Below are positions 19,052 through 28,031 of a stretch of 64,000 bases of DNA, piece after piece (position 1 is the first letter of the stretch; every line of letters begins with the position of its first letter). This stretch comes from Bradyrhizobium sp. DOA9. Lineage in GTDB: Bacteria > Pseudomonadota > Alphaproteobacteria > Rhizobiales > Xanthobacteraceae. Where the stretch lies: assembly GCF_000617845.2 (NCBI RefSeq), contig NZ_DF820425.1, positions 5,073,725 through 5,137,724 of the forward strand, read 5' to 3'. The notes below the pieces were generated by a model that was not told the origin of the DNA, did not search any database, and saw only the letters and a list, made by a program, of their open reading frames with translations. The position numbers and the translations under genes were made by a program.

Positions 19052-20023
19052 TCAGTCCACCTTGATGTTCGCCGCCTTGATGATCGGCCACCATTTCGCG
19101 ATCTCGCCCCTTTGCCGCGTGCCGAGCGCTTCGGGCGTGAGCTGATCCTCGGGCGTCATCTCGAGACCCTGGCTTTCGAGCTGCTTCCTCACGGCCGGAT
19201 CGTTCAGCGCCTCCACGGCCGCGGCGTTGAGCTTTGCGACGATCTCCTTCGGTGTGCCCTTCGGCACCCACATGCCCGACCACAGCGTCATGTTGAAGCC
19301 TTTCAGGCCCGCCTCCTCCGCGGTCGGGATCTCGGGCGCGGAGGCGAGGCGCTTGTCGTCGGTGACGGCGTAGGCGCGGATGGTGCCAGCGCGGACCTGG
19401 CCGATGGAGTTGGAGGTCTGGTCGACGATGATGTCGATCTGGCCGGCGATCAGGTCGTTCAGTGCGGGCGCCGTGCCGCGATACGGCACATATTGCAGCT
19501 TGATGCCGGAGACGCTCTCGAAATAGACGCCGGCGATGTGGCTGCCGGAGCCCGCGCCGGCCGTGCCGGCGGTCGGCGGCGAGGGCCGCGACTTCAGCCA
19601 GTCGATCAGCTCCTTCAGCGAGGTCGCGGGCACCGCGTTCTTGCTCACCACGATCATCGGGTTGCTCGGCAGCAGCACCACCGGCTCGAGGTCGGCGACG
19701 AGGTCGAATTTGAGCTTGTAGACGGCGCCGTTGGCGACGTGGGTACCGAGATGGCCGAACGAGATGGTGTAGCCGTCGGGCGGCGATTGCACGGCACGGC
19801 CGACACCGATCGAGCCGCCTGCTCCGGTGACGTTCTCGACGACGACCGGCTGGCCGAGCGGCACCCGCATGCGCTCGGCGAGCACCCGCGCCATTGCGTC
19901 CGAAGGGCCCCCGGCCGCGAACGGCACAATGATGGTAATGGGATGGGAGGGATAGTCCTGGGCGCGCGCAGCGCCTGCAACAGCGAGAACAGCAATCAGC
20001 GCAGCCCAGAAGGCCTTCTTCAT
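19052..20023 (-). CDS. Bug-family (TctC-like) periplasmic substrate-binding protein
   Basis: The 323-residue protein begins MKKAFWAALIAVLAVAGAAR with a signal peptide cut near ARAQD. Family signatures follow: YPSHPITIIVPFAAGGPSD, VENVTGAGGSIGVG, SPPDGYT, VPYRGTAPALNDLIAGQID and AVTDDKR. Such proteins capture small carboxylates or similar ligands, classically for tripartite tricarboxylate transporters. No TctA or TctB membrane genes are nearby, as for many orphan Bug proteins. The ATG at 20023 follows GGGGAGAAG and fits the signal peptide. The ligand is unknown. Confidence 0.9.
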   Translation of the reverse strand: MKKAFWAALIAVLAVAGAARAQDYPSHPITIIVPFAAGGPSDAMARVLAERMRVPLGQPVVVENVTGAGGSIGVGRAVQSPPDGYTISFGHLGTHVANGAVYKLKFDLVADLEPVVLLPSNPMIVVSKNAVPATSLKELIDWLKSRPSPPTAGTAGAGSGSHIAGVYFESVSGIKLQYVPYRGTAPALNDLIAGQIDIIVDQTSNSIGQVRAGTIRAYAVTDDKRLASAPEIPTAEEAGLKGFNMTLWSGMWVPKGTPKEIVAKLNAAAVEALNDPAVRKQLESQGLEMTPEDQLTPEALGTRQRGEIAKWWPIIKAANIKVD

Positions 20024-20101
20024 TGTCTTCTCCCCAGATGTCATATTGTTCTTGCTCTTCCCGCGTACGGGAAGAGGAATCATTCGTGGCGTATTGCCGC
20101 G

Positions 20102-21343
20102 CTAGAACTGCGAATAGTCGATCGGCTTGTGACGATCGAGCGTACGGGTGACCGGCGGCAGCGGGTATTTCAGGCCGGTCGCGCAGTTGAACAGCATGAC
20201 GCGATCGGTCTTGCTGACGCGACCGTCGGCGAGGCTGTCCTTGTAGGCGGCATAGGTGGCGGCGCCCTCGGGGCAGAGCAAGAGCCCCTCCTCGCGCGCG
20301 ACCTCGTTCAGCGCCGCCGAGATCTTGTCGTCGTCGACCGCGATGGCAAAGCCCTTGCTCTCGCGCACCGCGCGCAGGATCAGGAAATCGCCGATCGCCT
20401 GCGGCACGCGGATGCCCGAGGCGATGGTGTGGGCGTCCTCCCAGCGCGTCGCATGCTCGGTGCCGGCCTCATAGGCGCGCACCATCGGCGCGCAGCCGGA
20501 GGCTTGCACCGCGACCATGCGCGGGCGCTTCGAACCGATGAAGCCGATCTTCTCCAGCTCGTCGAAAGCCTTCCACATGCCGATCAGGCCCGTGCCGCCG
20601 CCGGTCGGATAGAAGATCACGTCGGGCACGTCCCAGCCGAGCTGCTCGGCGAGCTCGAGGCCCATCGTCTTCTTGCCCTCGATGCGGTACGGCTCCTTCA
20701 AGGTCGAGGTGTCGAACCAGCCGACCTTGGCCTTGCCCTCGCCGACGATCTTGCCGCAATCGTCGATATAGCCGTTGACGCGGTAGACGGTCGCGCCCTG
20801 CAGCTCGATCTCGCTGACATTCACCTCCGGCGTATCGGCCGGGCAGAAGATCGTGGTCTTGATGCCGCAGGACGTGGCATAAGCCGCGAGCGCCGCGCCG
20901 GCATTGCCGTTGGTCGGCATCGCCATGTGCTTGATGCCGAGCGCCTTGCCCATCGACACCGCCATCACGAGGCCGCGCGCCTTGAACGAGCCGGTCGGCA
21001 GCCGTCCCTCGTCCTTGACGATGATCTCGCCGCCGCCGAGTTTTGCGCCGAGCTTCGGCAGCCGGATCAGGGGCGTCGTGACTTCGCCGAGCGAGACGAT
21101 GTCCTTGCATTTGCGGACGGGCAAGAGCTCGCGGTAGCGCCACATGTCGCCGGGGCGCTCCTTGAGCGCATCCTTGGTCAGCGCCTTCTTCACGCCCGCG
21201 AGGTCGTAGCGGACCAGAAGCGGCTTGCCGGCCTTGGAGAGGTTGTGGACCTGGTCGGCCGCGTAATGATCGCCCTCCATCGCGCATTCCAGATGCGTGA
21301 CGAAGGTCGGGCGTTCGATGGTGAGATTGTCATTGTCGTGCAT
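20102..21343 (-). CDS. thrC: Threonine synthase-like PLP enzyme
   Basis: The 413-residue PLP-dependent fold-type II enzyme contains GEVTTPLIRLPKLG, then DEGRLPTGSFKARG with the PLP-binding Lys121, PTNGNAGAALAAYA, and YPTGGGTGLIGMWKA for phosphate binding. These match threonine synthase, which converts O-phosphohomoserine to threonine. Related threonine dehydratases and cystathionine-type enzymes share the fold, so the substrate is likely but unproven. The frame continues 38 codons upstream through a palindromic repeat, so the start is placed at MHDNDNLTIERP. It lies just upstream of the Bug gene on the same strand. Confidence 0.8.
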   Translation of the reverse strand: MHDNDNLTIERPTFVTHLECAMEGDHYAADQVHNLSKAGKPLLVRYDLAGVKKALTKDALKERPGDMWRYRELLPVRKCKDIVSLGEVTTPLIRLPKLGAKLGGGEIIVKDEGRLPTGSFKARGLVMAVSMGKALGIKHMAMPTNGNAGAALAAYATSCGIKTTIFCPADTPEVNVSEIELQGATVYRVNGYIDDCGKIVGEGKAKVGWFDTSTLKEPYRIEGKKTMGLELAEQLGWDVPDVIFYPTGGGTGLIGMWKAFDELEKIGFIGSKRPRMVAVQASGCAPMVRAYEAGTEHATRWEDAHTIASGIRVPQAIGDFLILRAVRESKGFAIAVDDDKISAALNEVAREEGLLLCPEGAATYAAYKDSLADGRVSKTDRVMLFNCATGLKYPLPPVTRTLDRHKPIDYSQF

Positions 21344-21388
21344 GGCTCGATTCTTTCTTCTTCCTTGGGTCGCCAGCTTCTTGCCTCC

Positions 21389-21470
21389 GTCATTGCCGGG
21401 CTTGACCCGGCAATCCATCCCTTGAAGAGCGCTTCGCTGGATGGATGCGCGGGTCAAGCCCGCGCATGAC
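21389..21470. repeat. Palindromic intergenic repeat (type 3)
   Basis: The left arm GTCATTGCCGGGCTTGACCC and the right arm GGGTCAAGCCCGCGCATGAC form a long imperfect hairpin with an inner GGATGGAT pair. It lies directly downstream of the lpdA stop and upstream of thrC, so it may act as the terminator of the pdh-lpd operon. It is a type common between genes in Bradyrhizobium. Confidence 0.8.
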
Positions 21471-21476
21471 GAGCGG

Positions 21477-22898
21477 TCAAATGTTCAACACCCGTCCATA
21501 GGCATCCAGCACAGCTTCCTTCATCATCTCCGACAGGGTCGGATGCGGGAAGACCGTGTGCATCAGCTCTTCTTCCGTCGTCTCCAGGTTCATGGCGACG
21601 ACGTAGCCCTGGATCAGCTCGGTGACTTCCGCGCCGACCATGTGAGCGCCGAGCAGCTGGCCGGTCTTCTTGTCGAAGATGACCTTGACCAGGCCCTGGT
21701 CCTCGCCGAGCGCGATGGCCTTGCCGTTGCCGACGAAGGGGAAGCGGCCGACGCGGATCTCGCGGCCGTTCTCCTTGGCCTTGGCCTCCGTCAAACCGAC
21801 GGATGCAACCTGCGGATGGCAATAGGTGCATCCCGGGATCATGTTCTTGTCCATGGGGTGCGGATGCAGGCCCTTGATCGCCTCGATGCAGATCACGCCT
21901 TCATGCTCGGCCTTGTGCGCGAGCATCGGGGGACCGGCGACATCGCCGATGGCGTAGATGCCGGGGACGTTGGTCTTGCCGTAGCCGTCGACGACGACAA
22001 TGCCGCGGTCGGTCTTCACCCCGAGCTTTTCGAGACCGAGATTCTCGATATTGCCGACGACGCCGACCGCCGAAATCACGCGCTCGAACTCGGTTGTGAC
22101 AGGCTTGCCCTTGCCGTCGTCGATGGTGGCGAGGACGCTGTCGGCCTTCTTCTCCAGCTTGGTGACCTTGGTCGAGGACATGATCTTGATGCCCTGCTTC
22201 TCCAGCCGCTTGCGGGCGAGGCCTGCGATCTCGGCGTCCTCGACCGGGAGGATCTGCGGCAGCACCTCGACCACGGTGACGTCGCTTCCCATCGTGTGGA
22301 AGAACGATGCGAACTCGATGCCGATCGCCCCCGAGCCGACCACCAGCAGCGACTTCGGCATCCGCTCCGGCACCATCGCCTCGAAATAGGTCCAGACCAG
22401 CTTCTTGTCGGGTTCGAGTCCCGGCAGCACGCGCGGCCGCGCGCCGGTGGCGACGATGATGTGCTTGGCCTGATAGGTCCCCTCACCCAGCGCGCCCTTC
22501 GGGCCCTCGACGTTGGACTTCTTCACCGTGATCTTGCCGGGCGCATCGATCGAGGCTGCGCCCCAGATCACGCTGACCTTGTTCTTCTTCATCAGGAAGC
22601 CGACGCCGTCGTTCAGCCGCTTGGAGACGCCGCGCGAGCGCTGCACCACGGCCTTCGGATCGAACGAGACCTTCTCCGCCGACAGGCCGTAATCCCCGGC
22701 GTGCTGCATGTAGTGATAGATCTCCGCCGAGCGCAGCAGCGCCTTGGTCGGGATGCAGCCCCAGTTCAGGCAGATGCCGCCGAGATAGGACTTTTCGACG
22801 ATCGCAGTCTTGAAGCCGAGCTGAGCGGCGCGGATCGCGGTGACATAGCCGCCGGGGCCGGAGCCGATGATGATGACGTCGAAGGATGTGTCGGCCAT
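21477..22898 (-). CDS. lpdA: Dihydrolipoyl dehydrogenase (E3)
   Basis: This 473-residue flavoprotein disulfide reductase reoxidises dihydrolipoamide on E2 using NAD+. It shows the FAD motif IIGSGPGGYVTAIRAAQLG, redox cysteines Cys43 and Cys48 in GGICLNWGCIPTKALL, an NAD-binding GSGAIGIEFASFF, the second FAD motif YAIGDVAGPPMLAHKAEHEG and the catalytic HPHPTLSE... His near the C-terminus. It is the last gene of the pyruvate dehydrogenase operon, 17 bases after a small membrane protein gene. Confidence 0.96.
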   Translation of the reverse strand: MADTSFDVIIIGSGPGGYVTAIRAAQLGFKTAIVEKSYLGGICLNWGCIPTKALLRSAEIYHYMQHAGDYGLSAEKVSFDPKAVVQRSRGVSKRLNDGVGFLMKKNKVSVIWGAASIDAPGKITVKKSNVEGPKGALGEGTYQAKHIIVATGARPRVLPGLEPDKKLVWTYFEAMVPERMPKSLLVVGSGAIGIEFASFFHTMGSDVTVVEVLPQILPVEDAEIAGLARKRLEKQGIKIMSSTKVTKLEKKADSVLATIDDGKGKPVTTEFERVISAVGVVGNIENLGLEKLGVKTDRGIVVVDGYGKTNVPGIYAIGDVAGPPMLAHKAEHEGVICIEAIKGLHPHPMDKNMIPGCTYCHPQVASVGLTEAKAKENGREIRVGRFPFVGNGKAIALGEDQGLVKVIFDKKTGQLLGAHMVGAEVTELIQGYVVAMNLETTEEELMHTVFPHPTLSEMMKEAVLDAYGRVLNI

Positions 22899-22915
22899 GG
22901 CGGCTCCCGTTCAAC

Positions 22916-23149
22916 TCAAGAGGCGCCGCCGGCGCGGCGCTTGACCAGAAAAGACCTCACCAGCCATTCGAGCACCACCACCAGGACTATGATGGCCAGC
23001 GCGGTGAGCACGATCGGCTGGGCGATGTTCCGTGCCAGCTGCTCGCCGGCAAAGAACGCAGAGTGAAGAAAGTCGAGCCCAACCGGGTTGAGCGCGACGA
23101 TGGCGCCGAGCAGCAGCGATATCCAAGGCCAGCGGGTACGGACATGCAA
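22916..23149 (-). CDS. Small two-helix membrane protein in the pdh operon
   Basis: This 77-residue protein has two hydrophobic helices, at about 8-28 (ISLLLGAIVALNPVG region) and 42-65 (IAQPIVLTALAIIVLVVVLE), and a basic C-terminal tail (FLVKRRAGG). It lies between pdhC and lpdA with gaps of 17 to 22 bases, so it is co-transcribed. I do not recognise a family or function; its position suggests a conserved but uncharacterised passenger of the operon. Confidence 0.65.
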   Translation of the reverse strand: MHVRTRWPWISLLLGAIVALNPVGLDFLHSAFFAGEQLARNIAQPIVLTALAIIVLVVVLEWLVRSFLVKRRAGGAS

Positions 23150-23171
23150 GGCTGCCCCCTCTGCCGCCGCG

Positions 23172-24527
23172 TCAGACCATCATCATCACGGGGTTTTCGA
23201 TCAGCTGCTTGAACGCGCCGATCAGTTCGGCGCCGAGCGCGCCGTCGATGGCGCGGTGATCGCAGGACAGGGTCACGCTCATCATGTTCGCGATCTCGAT
23301 CTTGCCGCCGCGCACGACGGGACGCTCCTCGCTGGTACCGACCGCGAGGATGGTCGCATGCGGCGGGTTGATCACGGCGGTGAAGTGGCTGATGCCGTAC
23401 ATGCCGAGATTGGAGACCGCCGTGGTGCCGCCCTGGTATTCCTCGGGCTTCAGCTTGCGGGAACGGGCACGCGCGGCAAAATCCTTCATCTCGTTGGAGA
23501 TGGTCGACAGCGTCTTGGTCTCGGCCTTGCGGATGATCGGCGTGATCAGGCCGCCGGGCATCGCGACGGCCACGCCGACGTCGGAATGATGATGCTTGAC
23601 CATGCCGCTTTCGGTCCAGCTCACATTGCAGTTCGGGATCTTCTGCAGCGCGACCGCCATCGCCTTGATGACGAAGTCGTTGACCGAGATCTTGTAGAGC
23701 GGCTTCTTCTCCTTGTCCTTGGGAGCCGCGGCATTGATCTCCTCGCGGGCAGTGAGCAGCTTGCCGATGTCGCAGTCGATGGTGAGATAGAAGTGCGGGA
23801 CGTTCTGGATCGACGCGGTCAGGCGCTGGGCAATGGTGCGGCGCATGCCGTCATGCGGGACGATGTCGTAAGAGCCCGGCTCGAACAACGACAGGATCTG
23901 CTTGTCCGACATGGTCGGCGCGATCGAAGGCGCGCCCGACGGGGCGGCAGCGGGTGCCTTGAGGCCCTTGCCGGACTTGGCCTGCTCGACGTCGCGCGCG
24001 ACCACGCGGCCGTGCGGGCCGGTGCCGGTGACCATGCCGACATCGATGCCGGCTTCCTTGGCCAGGCGCCGCGCCAGCGGCGAGGAGAATACGCGACCAC
24101 CATGACCATTGGCCTGCGCGGCAGGCGCTGCAGCCTGAGGGGCCGGAGCCGCGGGGGGCGGCGGTGCAGCCTTCGGCGCAGCAGGCGCGGGCGCGGGCGC
24201 CGGGGCAGCAGCGGATGCTTCAGCAGCTTTCGGCGGCGCGGCCGACGCGCTGGGCTTGGCGCTGCCTGCAGCCTTCACGTCCTCGCCCTCGCCGGCGAGC
24301 ACCGCGATCACGTCGTTGACCGGGACATCCTGCGTGCCCTCGGGCACCAGGATCTTGGCGATCGTGCCCTCGTCGATCGCCTCGACCTCCATGGTCGCCT
24401 TGTCGGTCTCGATCTCGGCGATGACGTCGCCGGACTTGACCTTGTCGCCTTCCTTCTTCAGCCACTTGGCGAGGTTGCCCTTCTCCATCGTCGGCGAGAG
24501 AGCGGGCATCAGGATGTTGATGGGCAT
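23172..24527 (-). CDS. pdhC: Pyruvate dehydrogenase E2, dihydrolipoyl acetyltransferase
   Basis: The 451-residue E2 has one N-terminal lipoyl domain (about 1-78; lipoyl Lys in ETDKATMEVE), an Ala/Pro-rich linker (about 90-140), a peripheral subunit-binding domain (about 145-182; SSPLARRLAKEAGIDV, GPHGRVVARDV) and a catalytic acetyltransferase domain. The active-site motif DHRAIDGALGAE lies near the C-terminus. It passes acetyl groups from E1 to CoA. It sits between the deaminase and the two-TM gene in the pdh operon. Confidence 0.96.
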   Translation of the reverse strand: MPINILMPALSPTMEKGNLAKWLKKEGDKVKSGDVIAEIETDKATMEVEAIDEGTIAKILVPEGTQDVPVNDVIAVLAGEGEDVKAAGSAKPSASAAPPKAAEASAAAPAPAPAPAAPKAAPPPPAAPAPQAAAPAAQANGHGGRVFSSPLARRLAKEAGIDVGMVTGTGPHGRVVARDVEQAKSGKGLKAPAAAPSGAPSIAPTMSDKQILSLFEPGSYDIVPHDGMRRTIAQRLTASIQNVPHFYLTIDCDIGKLLTAREEINAAAPKDKEKKPLYKISVNDFVIKAMAVALQKIPNCNVSWTESGMVKHHHSDVGVAVAMPGGLITPIIRKAETKTLSTISNEMKDFAARARSRKLKPEEYQGGTTAVSNLGMYGISHFTAVINPPHATILAVGTSEERPVVRGGKIEIANMMSVTLSCDHRAIDGALGAELIGAFKQLIENPVMMMV

Positions 24528-24590
24528 GCTGACCTCAAGAAGAACTTTGCAAAACGTCGTCTTTCGACAGCGAAGACGAACAGACCAGGT

Positions 24591-25043
24591 TTAGTTGCCG
24601 ATGTCGCCCTGCCACAGGCGCTCATTGGCGGGGATGGAACGCCAATTCTTCATCATGGTGATGGAGCGGTCGTCGGCAAGGTCGATCCAGGGGATGCCGA
24701 ACTTGTCCAGGATGTCCTTGGAGCCCTCGAAGGTGACGGACTCCCCTATCACCACCAGCTTGACCTTGAACAGCCCGAGCGCGCCGGCGCACATCGAGCA
24801 AGGCGACAGCGTGGTGTACATGACGGTGTCGTGGAACGAGATCGCGCCGGCCTCGCGCAGGCAGCTCATCTCGCCGTGCAGGATCGGATTGTTCTCCTGC
24901 ACGCGGTTGTTGTGGCCGCGCGCGATGATCTTGTTGTCGCGCGTCAGCACCGCGCCGATCGGCAGGCCGCCCTGCGCGATCGAGGCTTCCGCCTCGCGGA
25001 TCGCCTCGAGCATGAAATCGTAATGATAGGATTCGATCGCCAT
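24591..25043 (-). CDS. Nucleoside/nucleobase deaminase of the cytidine deaminase superfamily
   Basis: The 150-residue protein has zinc motifs HGE (His56, Glu58 in ILHGEMSCL) and PCxxC (Cys82, Cys85 in LSPCSMCAGAL). This is the arrangement of guanine, cytosine and tRNA-adenosine deaminases. The wording (YTTLSPCSMCAG, NNRVQENNPILHG) resembles yeast-type cytosine deaminase and related enzymes. The start MAIESYHYDF leaves only 2 bases after the DUF5076 stop. A deaminase is unexpected inside the pyruvate dehydrogenase operon; its substrate cannot be read from sequence. Confidence 0.85.
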   Translation of the reverse strand: MAIESYHYDFMLEAIREAEASIAQGGLPIGAVLTRDNKIIARGHNNRVQENNPILHGEMSCLREAGAISFHDTVMYTTLSPCSMCAGALGLFKVKLVVIGESVTFEGSKDILDKFGIPWIDLADDRSITMMKNWRSIPANERLWQGDIGN

Positions 25044-25045
25044 GG

Positions 25046-25348
25046 TCAGTGCCCTTTGCCGCGCGGCGTCGTGGTGCCGGTGTCGGTCGGACGCTCGATC
25101 TCGGCCTGGAACATGTCGAGGATCCGGTTCAGCGCGTCCTCTTCGGTATATTCGCTCTCGCGCGCATAGGCGCGCGCGGCATGTCGGGCGAGATCGACCA
25201 GCAGGAGGCCCCACATGTCCGGCTCCTCGAAGGCGCGCTGGAATGCCATCGACAGCCCGCCGTCCAGCACGAACACGCGCAGGATCTCGACCGCATCGTC
25301 GCGGGTCATGACGTCGGGCGGCAGTGGCTGCTCCTTGGGGCCCGCCAT
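25046..25348 (-). CDS. DUF5076-family protein
   Basis: This 100-residue acidic cytoplasmic protein has family-like wording: DDAVEILRVFVLDGGLSMAF, then DMWGLLLVDLARHAARAYA. No catalytic motif is visible. It lies 3 bases after pdhB and 2 bases before the deaminase, so all are co-transcribed. The family is known from alphaproteobacteria without an assigned function; I name it from memory of the sequence pattern. Confidence 0.7.
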   Translation of the reverse strand: MAGPKEQPLPPDVMTRDDAVEILRVFVLDGGLSMAFQRAFEEPDMWGLLLVDLARHAARAYARESEYTEEDALNRILDMFQAEIERPTDTGTTTPRGKGH

Positions 25349-25351
25349 GGT

Positions 25352-26734
<1,383 letters not shown>

Positions 26735-26762
26735 GTCTTCTCCAAAGAAAGCTTGCGCGCGT

Positions 26763-27785
26763 TCAGCGGTACACGTCGGTCCAGAGCTCGGCGGCATCCG
26801 GCTCGGGATCGTGCTGGGCGAAATCGGCGGAGGCGTTGACGATGTCGCGCACTTCGGCGTCGATCGCCTTCAGATCGGCCTCGCTGACCTTGGCGGCGAG
26901 CAGGCGATTGCGCACCTGCTCGATCGGGTCCTGGTCGTGGCGGACCTTCTCGACCTCCTCGCGCGTGCGATATTTTGCAGGATCGGACATCGAGTGGCCG
27001 CGATAGCGGTAGGTCTGCATCTCCAGGATGAAGGGACCCTTGCCGGCGCGGCACCAGGCCGCCGCCTCCTCGCCCGCCGCCTTCACGGCGCGGACGTCCA
27101 TGCCGTCGACCTGCTTGCCGGGGATGTTGAAGGAGACGCCGCGCTTGGAGAAATCCTGCTGCGCCGAGGCGCGCGAGACCGAGGTGCCCATGGCGTAGCG
27201 GTTGTTCTCGATGACGTAGATCACCGGCAGCTTCCAGAGCTCGGCCATGTTGAAGCTCTCATAGACCTGGCCCTGGTTGGCCGCGCCGTCGCCGAAATAG
27301 GTGACGCTGACATTGCCGTTGCCGCGATAGTGATTGGCGAAGGCGAGACCCGTGCCGAGCGAGACCTGGGCACCGACGATGCCGTGGCCGCCGTAGAAGT
27401 GCTTCTCCTTGCTGAACATGTGCATGGAGCCGCCCTTGCCCTTGGAATAGCCGCCGCGGCGTCCCGTCAGCTCGGCCATCACGCCATTGGCATCCATGCC
27501 GGTCGCGAGCATGTGCCCGTGATCGCGATAGCCGGTGATGACCTGATCGCCCTCTTTCAGGGCCATCTGCATGCCCACCACCACGGCCTCCTGGCCGATA
27601 TAGAGGTGGCAGAAGCCGCCGATGGCGCCCATGCCGTAGAGCTGGCCGGCCTTTTCCTCGAACCGCCGGATCAGGAGCATGTCGCGGAGCGCCTTGAGCT
27701 CCTGCTCCCTGGTGAATTCCGGGGGCGAACCGCCGTCGATCTTGTCCTGTGGAGCGCTTGCGGCGGCTTTCTTGGGTGCGGCCAT
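26763..27785 (-). CDS. pdhA: Pyruvate dehydrogenase E1 alpha subunit
   Basis: The 340-residue thiamine-diphosphate subunit shows LYGMGAIGGFCHLYIGQEA, GYRDHGHMLA, KGGSMHMFS, the TPP motif GDGAANQGQVYESFNMA with ENNRYAMGTS, and the regulatory-loop region RYRGHSMSDPAKYR. It is the first gene of the operon pdhA-pdhB-DUF5076-deaminase-pdhC-2TM-lpdA. The operon promoter should lie in the 246 bases upstream (27786-28031), where I recognise no operator. Confidence 0.96.
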   Translation of the reverse strand: MAAPKKAAASAPQDKIDGGSPPEFTREQELKALRDMLLIRRFEEKAGQLYGMGAIGGFCHLYIGQEAVVVGMQMALKEGDQVITGYRDHGHMLATGMDANGVMAELTGRRGGYSKGKGGSMHMFSKEKHFYGGHGIVGAQVSLGTGLAFANHYRGNGNVSVTYFGDGAANQGQVYESFNMAELWKLPVIYVIENNRYAMGTSVSRASAQQDFSKRGVSFNIPGKQVDGMDVRAVKAAGEEAAAWCRAGKGPFILEMQTYRYRGHSMSDPAKYRTREEVEKVRHDQDPIEQVRNRLLAAKVSEADLKAIDAEVRDIVNASADFAQHDPEPDAAELWTDVYR

Positions 27786-28000
27786 GGGAATTCCGGGTCA
27801 GAGAAAACTTTCGCCCTCTCTAACCCAAGTCAAACGCCCTTGGAAAGCACCGCGGCGGCATGGCACGACTTTCATTATGCCGCACTGCAGCGTGATCGAA
27901 ATTTTGGAAAATCTTTGGCGCTGATCAGGCAACAAATCTATGCACGCCACGGCGCGCGCAGATTCGTGACCGGACCAAGAACGGCGCGTGCGGAGCGGAC

Positions 28001-28017
28001 GGCGCCGAAACGGCGCC
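28001..28017 (-). terminator. Hairpin downstream of the aldehyde dehydrogenase gene
   Basis: GGCGCCG and CGGCGCC pair around AAA 15 bases beyond the aldehyde dehydrogenase stop. No T-run follows, so this is only a possible terminator separating that gene from pdhA. Confidence 0.35.
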
Positions 28018-28031
28018 GCCCTCTCCCACGC

